A stretch of DNA of 64,000 bases from Flavobacteriales bacterium (GTDB taxonomy: Bacteria; Bacteroidota; Bacteroidia; Flavobacteriales_D; Crocinitomicaceae), in NCBI GenBank assembly GCA_015665275.1, contig JADFAL010000026.1:1-64000 (forward strand), written 5' to 3'. This document shows positions 34,986 to 44,250 of this stretch, in pieces. The notes under the pieces are model-generated. The model had not been told where the DNA came from, did not search any database, and saw nothing but the letters and a program-made list of their open reading frames with translations. The stretch's first letter is position 1. The number at the start of each line of letters is the position of its first letter. A program made the position numbers and the translations under genes.

Positions 34986-36428
34986 TTAATAAGACTCAAA
35001 CTTAAGATTCTTCACTTGTAATTCACGGTAAGATACAATTAACTTATCTTCATTGAAACCAACTTCAATCTGGGTTTGACACGTTTGAATGGCATGCTTT
35101 TTTTTTCTATAACATTGAAAATCGATCCAATAAGTCCAATAACTATCATTGTTCTCCATATGAGAAAATTGAATTGAACTATTATTAATGGATGCTTGTG
35201 TATTTAAGTATTCAGAATTCGCAATCCGCAAATTCATGATCTCGGTAGTTGTAATATTTGACTTTGTAATGAACTGCTTAACTCGTGGTGCATAATAATC
35301 GTTTGCGTTAAAATTATCATTATTAATGTCCCTATAATATGAGTTCATTGTAGATTTTACACGATCTTCAGAAATTGGTTGATCTCGTTCAATAGTCCCT
35401 GTTTTATTTACAGAGTCGTCTCTGACTTCATCGTTTCCGATGAGTTGCACTACCGCCACAATCGAAACAATCACGACAAGAGATAAAACAATGTATAACC
35501 ATGCCATTGACTTCTTCTTTGGCTGAGATGCAGGTGTTTGCATTGGTATTGGTGATGCCTTAACTTGTTCTTCAGCTTGTACTACCGTCTTTTCAATTTT
35601 TGCTTTTGATACTTCTGTATCTAAGGCGGCTATGAATTCATCACAATTTTGAAAACGATCTTCAACGTCTTTCTCCGTCGCTTTTTGGATGACTTCCCAT
35701 ACTTGAGCGTATGCATCCCCCATTGTATCCGTTAATGGTAACAAGGGTTCACGAACGATCTTATCATAGATTTCATATTCTGACGTCATTGATTTATACG
35801 GACAGAAACCGGCCAATAATTCATAGAAAGTAATTCCCAATGAATATATATCTGAGCGTTGATCAAGCTCCTTCGCTTTCACCTGCTCAGGCGACATATA
35901 GAAAACTGTTCCCACTTGAGTACCCGTTTTTGTAAGATTAAATTGCGAATCGCCAACTAGTTTTGCAATCCCAAAATCCAACACCTTAACTTCATTATCA
36001 GATGCAATAAGAATGTTAGAGGGCTTTACATCTCTATGTACAATTTTGTTCTTATGTGCGAAAGAAAATGCGCTCAAAACTTTTTTCATTATGTCTTTTG
36101 CATGGTCAATTGATAGTGGTTCATCAAGAGCTTTCAATAAATCAGTAATCTCAATTCCTTCGACGTATTCCATTATCAGAAAAAGTCCATCGTCATTTTC
36201 AACGTAATCAAACAATGAAACAATACCAGGATGTTGCAAACGTGCCATTACGGAAGCTTCGTTTTTGAAACGACTGCGAACTTCTTCGTTACTTGCCAAT
36301 TCAGGACGAAGTACTTTGATTGCCACTTTGCGACCAATTGACATATGTTCGCCTAAGTAAACATTCCCCATACCGCCTTCGCCGATGAGGGATACTATTT
36401 TGTAGTTAAGTAGTTGTTTTCCTATCAT
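34986..36428 (-). CDS. Ser/Thr kinase with NTF2-like extracytoplasmic domain (kinase 3)
   Basis: 480 codons. Complete kinase domain (GEGGMGNVY, HRDVKPSNIL, LDFGIAK, GTVFYMSPEQ). One membrane helix near residues 310-332 (WLYIVLSLVVIVSIVAVVQL). The C-terminal 130 residues (STMNSYYRDINNDNFNAND, then QIEVGFNEDKLIVSYRELQV) have the helix-then-sheet pattern of NTF2/SnoaL-like domains; this is a tentative fold call. The kinase part is a close paralogue of kinases 4-6, and a 168-bp stretch (35635-35802) is identical in DNA to kinase 5. Confidence 0.9.
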   Translation of the reverse strand: MIGKQLLNYKIVSLIGEGGMGNVYLGEHMSIGRKVAIKVLRPELASNEEVRSRFKNEASVMARLQHPGIVSLFDYVENDDGLFLIMEYVEGIEITDLLKALDEPLSIDHAKDIMKKVLSAFSFAHKNKIVHRDVKPSNILIASDNEVKVLDFGIAKLVGDSQFNLTKTGTQVGTVFYMSPEQVKAKELDQRSDIYSLGITFYELLAGFCPYKSMTSEYEIYDKIVREPLLPLTDTMGDAYAQVWEVIQKATEKDVEDRFQNCDEFIAALDTEVSKAKIEKTVVQAEEQVKASPIPMQTPASQPKKKSMAWLYIVLSLVVIVSIVAVVQLIGNDEVRDDSVNKTGTIERDQPISEDRVKSTMNSYYRDINNDNFNANDYYAPRVKQFITKSNITTTEIMNLRIANSEYLNTQASINNSSIQFSHMENNDSYWTYWIDFQCYRKKKHAIQTCQTQIEVGFNEDKLIVSYRELQVKNLKFESY

Positions 36429-36450
36429 CTATCCAAGTGTGAAGTTTATC

Positions 36451-37794
36451 TTAATATTCATATTTCTTAATCAAGGATATATTACTCTTTTCAATTTGAG
36501 TTAGCATGCCGTCTACACCTGAGTATTGTGGCGAATACCAATCTTGCCGTCCAAAATAATTAGACCATTTGTTTGAGTTAAATATGTATCCGTGTCTTGC
36601 GAAAATTTCATTTCGCATTATCCCTAATTCTTCATTACTCAAACTTTGAACATCTCTTGATGACAGCCTTCTTTCGGATGCTTCGGGAAATCTACCCTCT
36701 AAATACGCTCCATCTTGAGCTAAATCACCATCATTATTAACCTCAGTATTATCAGGTTCGTATACTGTCTCCTCTTCACCTGAAGTTATTACCGCTGTAA
36801 CAATTAACACAATTATCACTATTCCTAAAATCACGAATAAAGCTGCCTTTGATTTCTTCTTTGGTTCTGTTACTGGAGCAGGAGTTTGATTTTGTGCTCG
36901 TTTTGGAGCTGCTTTAACTTCTTTTTCAGCTTGTACAGTCTTCTTCTCGTCTACTGGCTTTAACACTTCCGCTTCCAAGGCAACTATAAATTCATCACAA
37001 TTTTGAAATCGACGATCAACTTCTTTCTCTGTCGCTTTTTTGATTACTTCCCATACTTGATTGTATGCAGCTCCCATTGTATCCGTCAGTGGTAACAAGG
37101 GATCTCTAACTATTTTATTGTAGATCTCATATTCTGACGTCATTGATTTGTAGGGACAGAACCCTGCTAGCAATTCATAAAAGGTAACACCGAGTGAATA
37201 AATATCCGAACGATGGTCCAGTTCTGTTGCTTGCACTTGCTCTGGTGACATATAGTAGACCGTTCCTACTTGTGTGCCTGTTTTTGTTAGGTTGAATTGC
37301 GTATCTCCCAAGAGTTTTGCAATTCCAAAATCAAGTACTTTTACTTCATCATCTTTGGTAAGAAGAATATTGGATGGTTTCACATCTCTGTGCACTATTT
37401 TGTTCTTATGTGCATATGCAAAAGCGCTCAATACTTTTTTCATGATCTCCTTAGCGCGATCAATTGGTAGGGGCTCCGTGAGTGATTTGAGCAAATCTGT
37501 GAATTCAATTCCTTCCACATATTCCATAATCAAATACAGGCCATCGTCTTGATCCAGGTAATCATGCAACGCAACAATGCCTGGATGCTGTAAATGAGCC
37601 ATAACAGAGGCTTCATTCTTGAAACGATTTCGAATTTCATCGTTACTTGCTAATTCAGGAAGTAAGACCTTAATTGCAACTTTACGTCCGATAGAAACAT
37701 GTTCGCCTAGGTAAACATTTCCCATCCCACCTTCGCCAATGAGAGATTTTATTTCGTAATTCAGTAATTGTTTTCCTATCATATTTTTATCCAA
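36451..37794 (-). CDS. Ser/Thr kinase with YARHG domain (kinase 4)
   Basis: 447 codons. Kinase domain complete (GEGGMGNVY, HRDVKPSNIL, LDFGIAK, GTVYYMSPEQ), a linker rich in Lys/Ala/Pro, and a membrane helix about residues 335-357 (ALFVILGIVIIVLIVTAV). An extracytoplasmic YARHG domain follows (SLSNEELGIMRNEIFARHGY, then SNKWSNYFGRQDWY). YARHG domains are found on extracellular and periplasmic proteins and are thought to bind cell-wall components. Paralogues start at MIGKQ, so Met5 (37782) may be the true start. 22 bp upstream of kinase 3. Confidence 0.92.
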   Translation of the reverse strand: MDKNMIGKQLLNYEIKSLIGEGGMGNVYLGEHVSIGRKVAIKVLLPELASNDEIRNRFKNEASVMAHLQHPGIVALHDYLDQDDGLYLIMEYVEGIEFTDLLKSLTEPLPIDRAKEIMKKVLSAFAYAHKNKIVHRDVKPSNILLTKDDEVKVLDFGIAKLLGDTQFNLTKTGTQVGTVYYMSPEQVQATELDHRSDIYSLGVTFYELLAGFCPYKSMTSEYEIYNKIVRDPLLPLTDTMGAAYNQVWEVIKKATEKEVDRRFQNCDEFIVALEAEVLKPVDEKKTVQAEKEVKAAPKRAQNQTPAPVTEPKKKSKAALFVILGIVIIVLIVTAVITSGEEETVYEPDNTEVNNDGDLAQDGAYLEGRFPEASERRLSSRDVQSLSNEELGIMRNEIFARHGYIFNSNKWSNYFGRQDWYSPQYSGVDGMLTQIEKSNISLIKKYEY

Positions 37795-37826
37795 TTAATC
37801 TCTTTCATGAGAAATCTTCGTAATAA

Positions 37827-39029
37827 TTAATCAAAAAGAAATTCGAGATCATACCAAAGTACAATTCCAATGAGACCTAATATTATCCCAACAATAGCCA
37901 ATCCCTTTTTTCCTTTGGTTTTAGAAATCCGCACCAATCCAATAATTGATATAATCACAGCAACTGAACATAAACCAATTATCTCATACTTGCCTATATA
38001 AACACCCAATCTATACATTAAGTTTTCTAGTGTATACACATATCGCATGTCAATACCCCAAACAAAACCAATCAACGAAAGGAAAAAGCCTAATCTTCCC
38101 ATCACTCTACCTTTCACCTTTACTTTAGATGTAGGTTCAGGTGTTGGCGTTGGAGCTGCTTTAACTTCTTTTTCAGCTTGTGCAGTCTTCTTCTCAACTA
38201 CTGGCTTTGACTCTTCCGCGTCCAAGGCAGCTATAAATTCATCACAATTTTGAAAACGATCTTCAACGTCTTTCTCCGTCGCTTTTTGGATGACTTCCCA
38301 TACTTGAGCGTATGCATCCCCCATTGTATCCGTTAATGGTAACAAGGGTTCACGAACGATCTTATCATAGATTTCATATTCTGACGTCATTGATTTATAC
38401 GGAAAGAATCCAGCGAGTAACTCATAAAAGGTAACGCCAAGGGAATAAATATCTGAACGGTGGTCGAGCTCTTGTGCTTTGACCTGTTCAGGTGACATAT
38501 AGTAGACCGTTCCTACTTGTGTCCCCGTTTTCGTTAAATTAAATTGTGAATTCCCTATAAGTTTTGCAATTCCAAAATCGAGCACTTTTACGTCATCATC
38601 TTTGGCAAGAAGAATGTTGGAGGGTTTTACATCTCTGTGCACTATTTTGTTCTTGTGCGCATATGCAAAAGCGCTCAATACTTTTTTCATGATCTCCTTA
38701 GCGCGATCAATTGACAAGGGCTCCGTGAGTGATTTGAGTAAATCTGTGAACTCAATACCTTCCACATATTCCATAATCAAATACAAGCCATCTTCTTGAT
38801 CTAAATAATCATACAGCCCTACGATTCCAGGATGTTGCAAATGCGCCATAACAGAGGCTTCATTCTTAAAACGACTTCGAATTTCTTCGTTACTTGCTAA
38901 TTCAGGAAGCAAGACCTTAATTGCGACTTTACGTCCTATAGAAACATGCTCCCCTAAGTAGACGTTACCCATTCCACCTTCGCCGATTAGCGATATTATT
39001 TTGTAATTAAGTAGTTGTTTTCCTATCAT
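37827..39029 (-). CDS. Ser/Thr kinase with multi-pass membrane C-terminus (kinase 5)
   Basis: 400 codons. Kinase domain complete (GEGGMGNVY, HRDVKPSNIL, LDFGIAK, GTVYYMSPEQ). The C-terminal 100 residues hold three to four hydrophobic segments (RLGFFLSLIGFVWGIDM, IIGLCSVAVIISIIGLVRI, GLAIVGIILGLIGIVLWY) with almost no extracytoplasmic domain. Signal input would therefore have to come through the membrane or a partner. 168 bp of its kinase region are identical to kinase 3, pointing to recent exchange. Confidence 0.9.
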   Translation of the reverse strand: MIGKQLLNYKIISLIGEGGMGNVYLGEHVSIGRKVAIKVLLPELASNEEIRSRFKNEASVMAHLQHPGIVGLYDYLDQEDGLYLIMEYVEGIEFTDLLKSLTEPLSIDRAKEIMKKVLSAFAYAHKNKIVHRDVKPSNILLAKDDDVKVLDFGIAKLIGNSQFNLTKTGTQVGTVYYMSPEQVKAQELDHRSDIYSLGVTFYELLAGFFPYKSMTSEYEIYDKIVREPLLPLTDTMGDAYAQVWEVIQKATEKDVEDRFQNCDEFIAALDAEESKPVVEKKTAQAEKEVKAAPTPTPEPTSKVKVKGRVMGRLGFFLSLIGFVWGIDMRYVYTLENLMYRLGVYIGKYEIIGLCSVAVIISIIGLVRISKTKGKKGLAIVGIILGLIGIVLWYDLEFLFD

Positions 39030-39043
39030 TATTTCTTGTCAAT

Positions 39044-40588
39044 TCAATTTAATGTAAACACGATTGGAAGTCGACATCGTGTTCTTACTCGCCTTCCGTT
39101 CGCCTCACCTGCACTCCATCTTGGCATACTTCGAATCAATCGAATTGCTTCGTTATTTAATTCTGGAGAAACTCCTCTTTCAACCGTAATGTTAGAAATT
39201 GTACCGTTCATTTCAACAACGTAGGAGACATAAACTTTTCCCTGCTCCTCCAATTGAATAGCCACTTCTGGATAAATAACATTATTATTAATCCAGCTTT
39301 GCATAGCTCCCGCTCCTCCTGGAAATTCAGCTTCCAAATCAGGGAAATCAATAATTTCATTTGATTGAGATGGGTATGGATCTGCTGCAATAGCTGTAAT
39401 TGAGTCTAAATTTTCGGGCGATTGCCTTCTATTTGGGCTATTCCCTTCAATTCTTCTTTTTCTACCTTTGTTTCCTTCTGCCTCCAACATTAGTGTATCT
39501 GCTTCTGACATCGGAGGTGCCTCTTTTTCAGAAGACTTTCCTTGATTGTTTCCTTTCTTATCTTCTGAACTTGCATCATCCCCGCCCATTGATTTCACAC
39601 CGAAAAATACTAGCAGCAATAACAATACAACTCCGATCACAATTAAACCTCGCTTCTTTTTTTTCGGCTCAGTCTGTTCCACGGGAACGGTTGCTGGTTC
39701 TGCTGATGCCGTTACCCCTGCTGGGGCTATTGCCTTCACAGGCTCACTTATTACAGCTGCGAGCTTTTCAAATTTCACATCTAAGGCCGCAATAAATTCA
39801 TCACAGTTTTGAAAACGGTCATCGATACCCTTCTCCGTTGCTTTTTGAATAACACTCCATACTTGAGCATATTCTTCCCCCATCACTTCGGTCAATGGCA
39901 ATAAGGGCTCACGAACTATTTTTTCGTAAACCTCAAATTCAGATGTCATTGATTTATATGGACAGAAGCCAGCCAATAACTCATAGAACGTAACGCCAAG
40001 TGAGTAAACATCTGAACGATGATCCAATTCCTTTGCCTTAACCTGCTCTGGCGACATATAGTATACTGTTCCTACTTGCGTTCCTGTTTTTGTTAGGTTG
40101 AATTCTGTGCTTCCAATAAGTTTAGCTATTCCAAAATCTAGCACTTTTACTTCATCGCTTTTGGTTAAAAGAATGTTGGATGGTTTCACATCTCTATGCA
40201 CAATATTATTCTTATGTGCATAAGCGAAAGCACTCAACACCTTTTTCATGATGTCCTTTGCACGATCAATTGGCAATGGCTCATCTAGCGATTTGAGCAA
40301 ATCTGTAAATTCGATTCCTTCAACATATTCCATGATCAAATACAAGCCATCATCTTGTTCTAAATAATCAATTAATCCAACGATGCCTGGGTGTTGTAGA
40401 TGTGCCATAACGGCTGCTTCATTCTTGAACCGGCCACGTATTTCTTCCTTACTTGCCAGTTCAGGTCGAAGGACTTTAATAGCCACTTTACGCCCTATAG
40501 AAACATGCTCGCCTAAATAGACGTTACCCATTCCGCCTTCGCCTATGAGAGATACTATTTTGTAGTTAAGTAGTTGTTTTCCTATCAT
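39044..40588 (-). CDS. Ser/Thr kinase with TonB C-terminal domain (kinase 6)
   Basis: 514 codons. Kinase domain complete (GEGGMGNVY, HRDVKPSNIL, LDFGIAK, GTVYYMSPEQ) with a membrane helix near residues 315-333 (GLIVIGVVLLLLLVFFGV), then a polar linker. The last 95 residues are a TonB C-terminal domain: EFPGGAGAMQSWINNNVIYP, then EEQGKVYVSYVVEMNGTISN, then ELNNEAIRLIRSMPRWSAG. TonB domains touch outer-membrane or periplasmic partners, so this kinase may read contact across the periplasm. It shows a 14-bp gap to kinase 5 downstream. Confidence 0.93.
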   Translation of the reverse strand: MIGKQLLNYKIVSLIGEGGMGNVYLGEHVSIGRKVAIKVLRPELASKEEIRGRFKNEAAVMAHLQHPGIVGLIDYLEQDDGLYLIMEYVEGIEFTDLLKSLDEPLPIDRAKDIMKKVLSAFAYAHKNNIVHRDVKPSNILLTKSDEVKVLDFGIAKLIGSTEFNLTKTGTQVGTVYYMSPEQVKAKELDHRSDVYSLGVTFYELLAGFCPYKSMTSEFEVYEKIVREPLLPLTEVMGEEYAQVWSVIQKATEKGIDDRFQNCDEFIAALDVKFEKLAAVISEPVKAIAPAGVTASAEPATVPVEQTEPKKKKRGLIVIGVVLLLLLVFFGVKSMGGDDASSEDKKGNNQGKSSEKEAPPMSEADTLMLEAEGNKGRKRRIEGNSPNRRQSPENLDSITAIAADPYPSQSNEIIDFPDLEAEFPGGAGAMQSWINNNVIYPEVAIQLEEQGKVYVSYVVEMNGTISNITVERGVSPELNNEAIRLIRSMPRWSAGEANGRRVRTRCRLPIVFTLN

Positions 40589-40652
40589 AAAGCATTATTT
40601 TGACCACATTTTCTTAATTAAATTTTAAAAGCTAAAGTTTAATTCATTTACC

Positions 40653-41858
40653 TCATACTCCCAAAACCAGAATGAAACCAATTAGTATTATACTAAACAA
40701 ACAAAGGCCAATAATTCCTAAAACCTGCCCTGTTTTAGCATTACCCAATGAACTCCTTGTGTAGAGGTCAGGATTCTTTTTATATTTACTTATACTACCT
40801 GTAGCCAATGAAAGAGCAATAATATCAAGGATCACACCCACTACTGCAAGTATTCCCATCCAACTAAAAAGAACACCGAGTATCCCACACACAAGAGCTC
40901 CTGTCGCATTTGGCAAACTAATTTGCCTCTCATTGCTCGTTCTAATAGTAGCATTGTTTGTTGCAGAGTGCGTCTGGGCCTTGGTTTTAGTAATATTTTC
41001 GTGTCCAGTTGATTGGTTCTTATATTTTGCCTTATACATTTCTTTTTCATCCAAAACTTTGAGAAATTCATCACAATTTTTGAATCTATCTGAAGGGGCT
41101 TTCCGGGTTGCCTTGGAAACAACTTTCCCAATATATATCGAAAGCTCAGGACGCATAGCTGATGGATCAGGTAAGTCCTCTTTAACTATTTTCTCGTAAA
41201 TCTGGTATTCATTCGTTAGGTCTGAATATGGTTTATCACCTGTAATTAACTGATAAAGAGTCACTCCAATGGAATAGATGTCTGTTTGAAATGAAACATC
41301 CTTTCCTTGAACTTGCTCAGGTGCCATATAGTATACGGTACCAATTTGAAGTCCTGTTTTTGTCAGTTTATTAACTTCTTCGTTGATAATTTTTGCGATT
41401 CCAAAATCAAGTATTTTGACTATTCCATCTTTGGTAATCATTATATTACCTGGTTTTATATCCCGATGAACAATTCCTTTTGAGTGCGCATGATTGCATG
41501 CAGAAACAATTTGTTTTGTAATTTCTATTGCGAGATCCTCTTCAAGTGGTCTTCCTAAATTTTCAAGATAATCATCGAGAGGAGTGCCATCAACATGTTC
41601 CATTATTAGGTAGAGGCCGTTATCATTGACCACATAATCAAACAAGTTTACAATGTTTTCATGTTGTAATCTAGACATTGTTTTCAGCTCATTCATGAAG
41701 CGATCGCGAATATGTTGATTCTTCGCTAAGTGAGGTAAAATAGCCTTTATTGCAGCTTTTCTATTGACACTTTTATCTTCCGCAAGGTATACATTACCCA
41801 TTCCGCCCTCACCAAGAAGAGACAATATTTCATAATTATTTACTTTACTTCCAATCAT
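40653..41858 (-). CDS. Ser/Thr kinase with DUF4190-like membrane domain (kinase 7)
   Basis: 401 codons. Kinase complete (GEGGMGNVYLAEDKSVNRKA, HRDIKPGNIM, LDFGIAK, GTVYYMAPEQ). It is more divergent from kinases 3-6 and closer to kinase 1 in the catalytic loop. The C-terminal 90 residues contain two hydrophobic hairpins (ALVCGILGVLFSWMGILAVV and GQVLGIIGLCLFSIILIGF) resembling the DUF4190/CCC-type membrane domain. It lies 7 bp downstream of the ABC transporter gene, so it is the best candidate to act on that protein. Confidence 0.88.
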   Translation of the reverse strand: MIGSKVNNYEILSLLGEGGMGNVYLAEDKSVNRKAAIKAILPHLAKNQHIRDRFMNELKTMSRLQHENIVNLFDYVVNDNGLYLIMEHVDGTPLDDYLENLGRPLEEDLAIEITKQIVSACNHAHSKGIVHRDIKPGNIMITKDGIVKILDFGIAKIINEEVNKLTKTGLQIGTVYYMAPEQVQGKDVSFQTDIYSIGVTLYQLITGDKPYSDLTNEYQIYEKIVKEDLPDPSAMRPELSIYIGKVVSKATRKAPSDRFKNCDEFLKVLDEKEMYKAKYKNQSTGHENITKTKAQTHSATNNATIRTSNERQISLPNATGALVCGILGVLFSWMGILAVVGVILDIIALSLATGSISKYKKNPDLYTRSSLGNAKTGQVLGIIGLCLFSIILIGFILVLGV

Positions 41859-41865
41859 TCACTAG

Positions 41866-44247
41866 TTATCTTATTTTAATAGGGTCTTTTCGTTTTAATG
41901 CAAAATAAATTCCTACAAAGAATATTAGGGTCAATATTCCAATCGCAGTAGCATCCAATTCTAATGTGTTTTGAAGCTCACCAAACTCTTCGTAGGACTT
42001 ATGAAAAGACTTATTAAGAGTTGATGCCGCATCTGTAACAACATCATTCGTACCATCGGAATTAAATTCTGGTTCGATCATTACATTATCGGGACCCAGT
42101 ACTCCTGTTCCTTCAACTTGTTTAATCTCTGGTTTAGCAACTACTACATCCTGTTGAATCAAAGTCAAACCTTCATTTCCCCATCGAGAGAGCGTAAGGT
42201 AGCTCAAGTACTCAACGAATTTACTTTGGATTGGCGCCACAGCTCCCGCCAACATAATTTGTGGAATCAATGCTATTGGAACAATGGTCATTACTTTCTC
42301 AGGTGTACTTGCGACTGCAGACAGCAATAGTCCCATCATTGATGACGCTATTGATATCGTAAGCATCCATGTAAAGGTCATCAATGGATCATTCCAAGCG
42401 ACTGTTGTATCTGAAGTATTGGAATAGAATAGAGTTAAAATGACAGTGAACAGAACTGCTTGCATCGCAGAAAACACTGTCAAAACCGTTATTTTTGAGA
42501 ATATATAAGGGAATATTCCCTGATTGAACATTCGTTCTCGTTTGTAAATAGGAAGTTCGCCAACAATTTCTCTGGCAGCGTTACTTGTGCCAAACCAAAT
42601 TGCACAAATAGCTATTAGAAATGGCACCGCTGGTGTTACTGTGGAAAAAATAATACAAATTAATGCCGCAATTATCGGTGCTTGACAAATCATGAAAGCC
42701 GTACTAACCTTATCATTAAGTTTGATATTGAAAAAGCGCTGGGTTAACCATCTATATTGCAAAAATGGATTGGATTTCCCTTTTTCCTTTATCGATGGGG
42801 ATGAAGCTCCAGAAGTATCTCCACCCATTGTACGCTTCCATTTAATAATCCATGGTTCGGCTTTTTCACCTTCCAATTGACCATAAACTTCTCGAATGGA
42901 TTTCACTTTGAAATAATCTAAACATCCTTTTACAGAGTCTTGATATGCAATATGCCCTCCTTCAGCCATAAAAACAACAGAATCCATAAATTCAAGATCG
43001 TCAGGTTTATGAGTAACCGTTATAACTGTTGTCCCTTTTTCCGCCAAACGACGCAAGATACCTAAGAACTCTTCAATCGTTTGAGGATCTAATGGAGATG
43101 TTGGTTCATCTAGGAACAAAATCATTGGATCTGTAAGAATTTCGACCGCAATGGAGACACGTTTTCTCTGCCCTCCACTAATCTTACCTACCAAGCTATC
43201 GCGAATATGATCGATATTCAGTTCCGCTAAAACTTCATTGATTTTTTCAGAAATATTTTCATCTGTCGCCTGAGGCATTCTCAATTTTGCCGCATAATAA
43301 AGCGATTGATCTATTGTCAATTCACGATGAACGATATCATCTTGAGGGACATATCCAATTTGTGTTTTTAAGAAATCGTAATGCGAATTAAATTCAAAGC
43401 CAAGCATGTAAACACTTCCGCTTGTTGGCGGAGAATCTCCACATAATGCTTTCAATAAGGTAGATTTCCCACATCCCGACGGTCCCATTACAGCTAACAT
43501 AGATTCGGATGGGATCTCAAAACTACTTTGCTTAAGACCTTGATAACCGCCTTTGTATTCTTTCACGATTCGCTCTGCACGAATTGTGATTTCATCTGAT
43601 AATCTCTTTGATTCTCCCTTAAGCGAAACCTGGAAACGTCCAATTAAAATCGAATCCTTATCAGTTACTTGAACTTCACTGGTGATATGCTTTCCATTTA
43701 GAAACGTACCGTTCAATGAACCTAAATCTTTCAGGTAAAACTGTCCATTGGATTTCTTCTCTATCGAAGCATGACGCTTACTAATTGCTTGGTGACTCAG
43801 AACGACATCACATGCCGAACTTCTTCCAATAATCAGAACACTCTTATTTTTGAACAGTCCCATTATGTCCATGTCTGGATCTAACGTATTCTGTTTTGGG
43901 GAATTCATTTTTCCAGTATCGTAATCATCAGGATTGAAAACGAGTTGAATCGTTTTTCCTTCACCAAAAGAAATACTATCTGTAGATTTCAGTGGGTACG
44001 GTACATTCGAATTAATTTTTCGATTATTAATGAATACGCCATTTGTGCTTGTCAAATCAACAAGATACAGCTCGCCATTTTCATCCATCATTAATTGAAC
44101 GTGCTGTCTAGACATAATAGCATGTTCCACTCGAACCATATTTGACTGTCCAGGGTCTTTACCAATTACAATATCCGACCCCACGTTCATAGCAAATTTT
44201 GCTACGCGTTTATTATCGATTATTACTCCAAGTTTATACGTCTTCAT
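41866..44247 (-). CDS. FHA-FHA-ABC (ABCG-type) transporter, Rv1747-like
   Basis: 793 codons. Two FHA domains at residues about 1-100 (MSRQHVQLMM, DLTSTNGVFINN) and 125-205 (ISKRHASIEKK, DLGSLNGTFLNG). They are followed by an ABC ATPase: Walker A GPSGCGKST, signature SGGQRKR, Walker B ILFLDEPTSPLD. After the ATPase comes an ABC2-type permease with about six membrane helices (residues 500-793). The FHA-FHA-ABCG order is that of mycobacterial Rv1747, an exporter whose activity depends on phosphorylation by PknF. Substrate here unknown; export of a lipid or glycolipid is plausible. It is embedded in the kinase operon between kinase 7 and the FHA-M48 gene, with spacings of 7 and 3 bp. Confidence 0.93.
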   Translation of the reverse strand: MKTYKLGVIIDNKRVAKFAMNVGSDIVIGKDPGQSNMVRVEHAIMSRQHVQLMMDENGELYLVDLTSTNGVFINNRKINSNVPYPLKSTDSISFGEGKTIQLVFNPDDYDTGKMNSPKQNTLDPDMDIMGLFKNKSVLIIGRSSACDVVLSHQAISKRHASIEKKSNGQFYLKDLGSLNGTFLNGKHITSEVQVTDKDSILIGRFQVSLKGESKRLSDEITIRAERIVKEYKGGYQGLKQSSFEIPSESMLAVMGPSGCGKSTLLKALCGDSPPTSGSVYMLGFEFNSHYDFLKTQIGYVPQDDIVHRELTIDQSLYYAAKLRMPQATDENISEKINEVLAELNIDHIRDSLVGKISGGQRKRVSIAVEILTDPMILFLDEPTSPLDPQTIEEFLGILRRLAEKGTTVITVTHKPDDLEFMDSVVFMAEGGHIAYQDSVKGCLDYFKVKSIREVYGQLEGEKAEPWIIKWKRTMGGDTSGASSPSIKEKGKSNPFLQYRWLTQRFFNIKLNDKVSTAFMICQAPIIAALICIIFSTVTPAVPFLIAICAIWFGTSNAAREIVGELPIYKRERMFNQGIFPYIFSKITVLTVFSAMQAVLFTVILTLFYSNTSDTTVAWNDPLMTFTWMLTISIASSMMGLLLSAVASTPEKVMTIVPIALIPQIMLAGAVAPIQSKFVEYLSYLTLSRWGNEGLTLIQQDVVVAKPEIKQVEGTGVLGPDNVMIEPEFNSDGTNDVVTDAASTLNKSFHKSYEEFGELQNTLELDATAIGILTLIFFVGIYFALKRKDPIKIR

Positions 44248-44250
44248 ATT

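Noticed and set aside
39400-39812. Plus-strand ORFs opposite kinase 6
   Set aside because: Antisense shadows of the Lys/Pro/Ala-rich linker; the kinase frame is clearly the real one.
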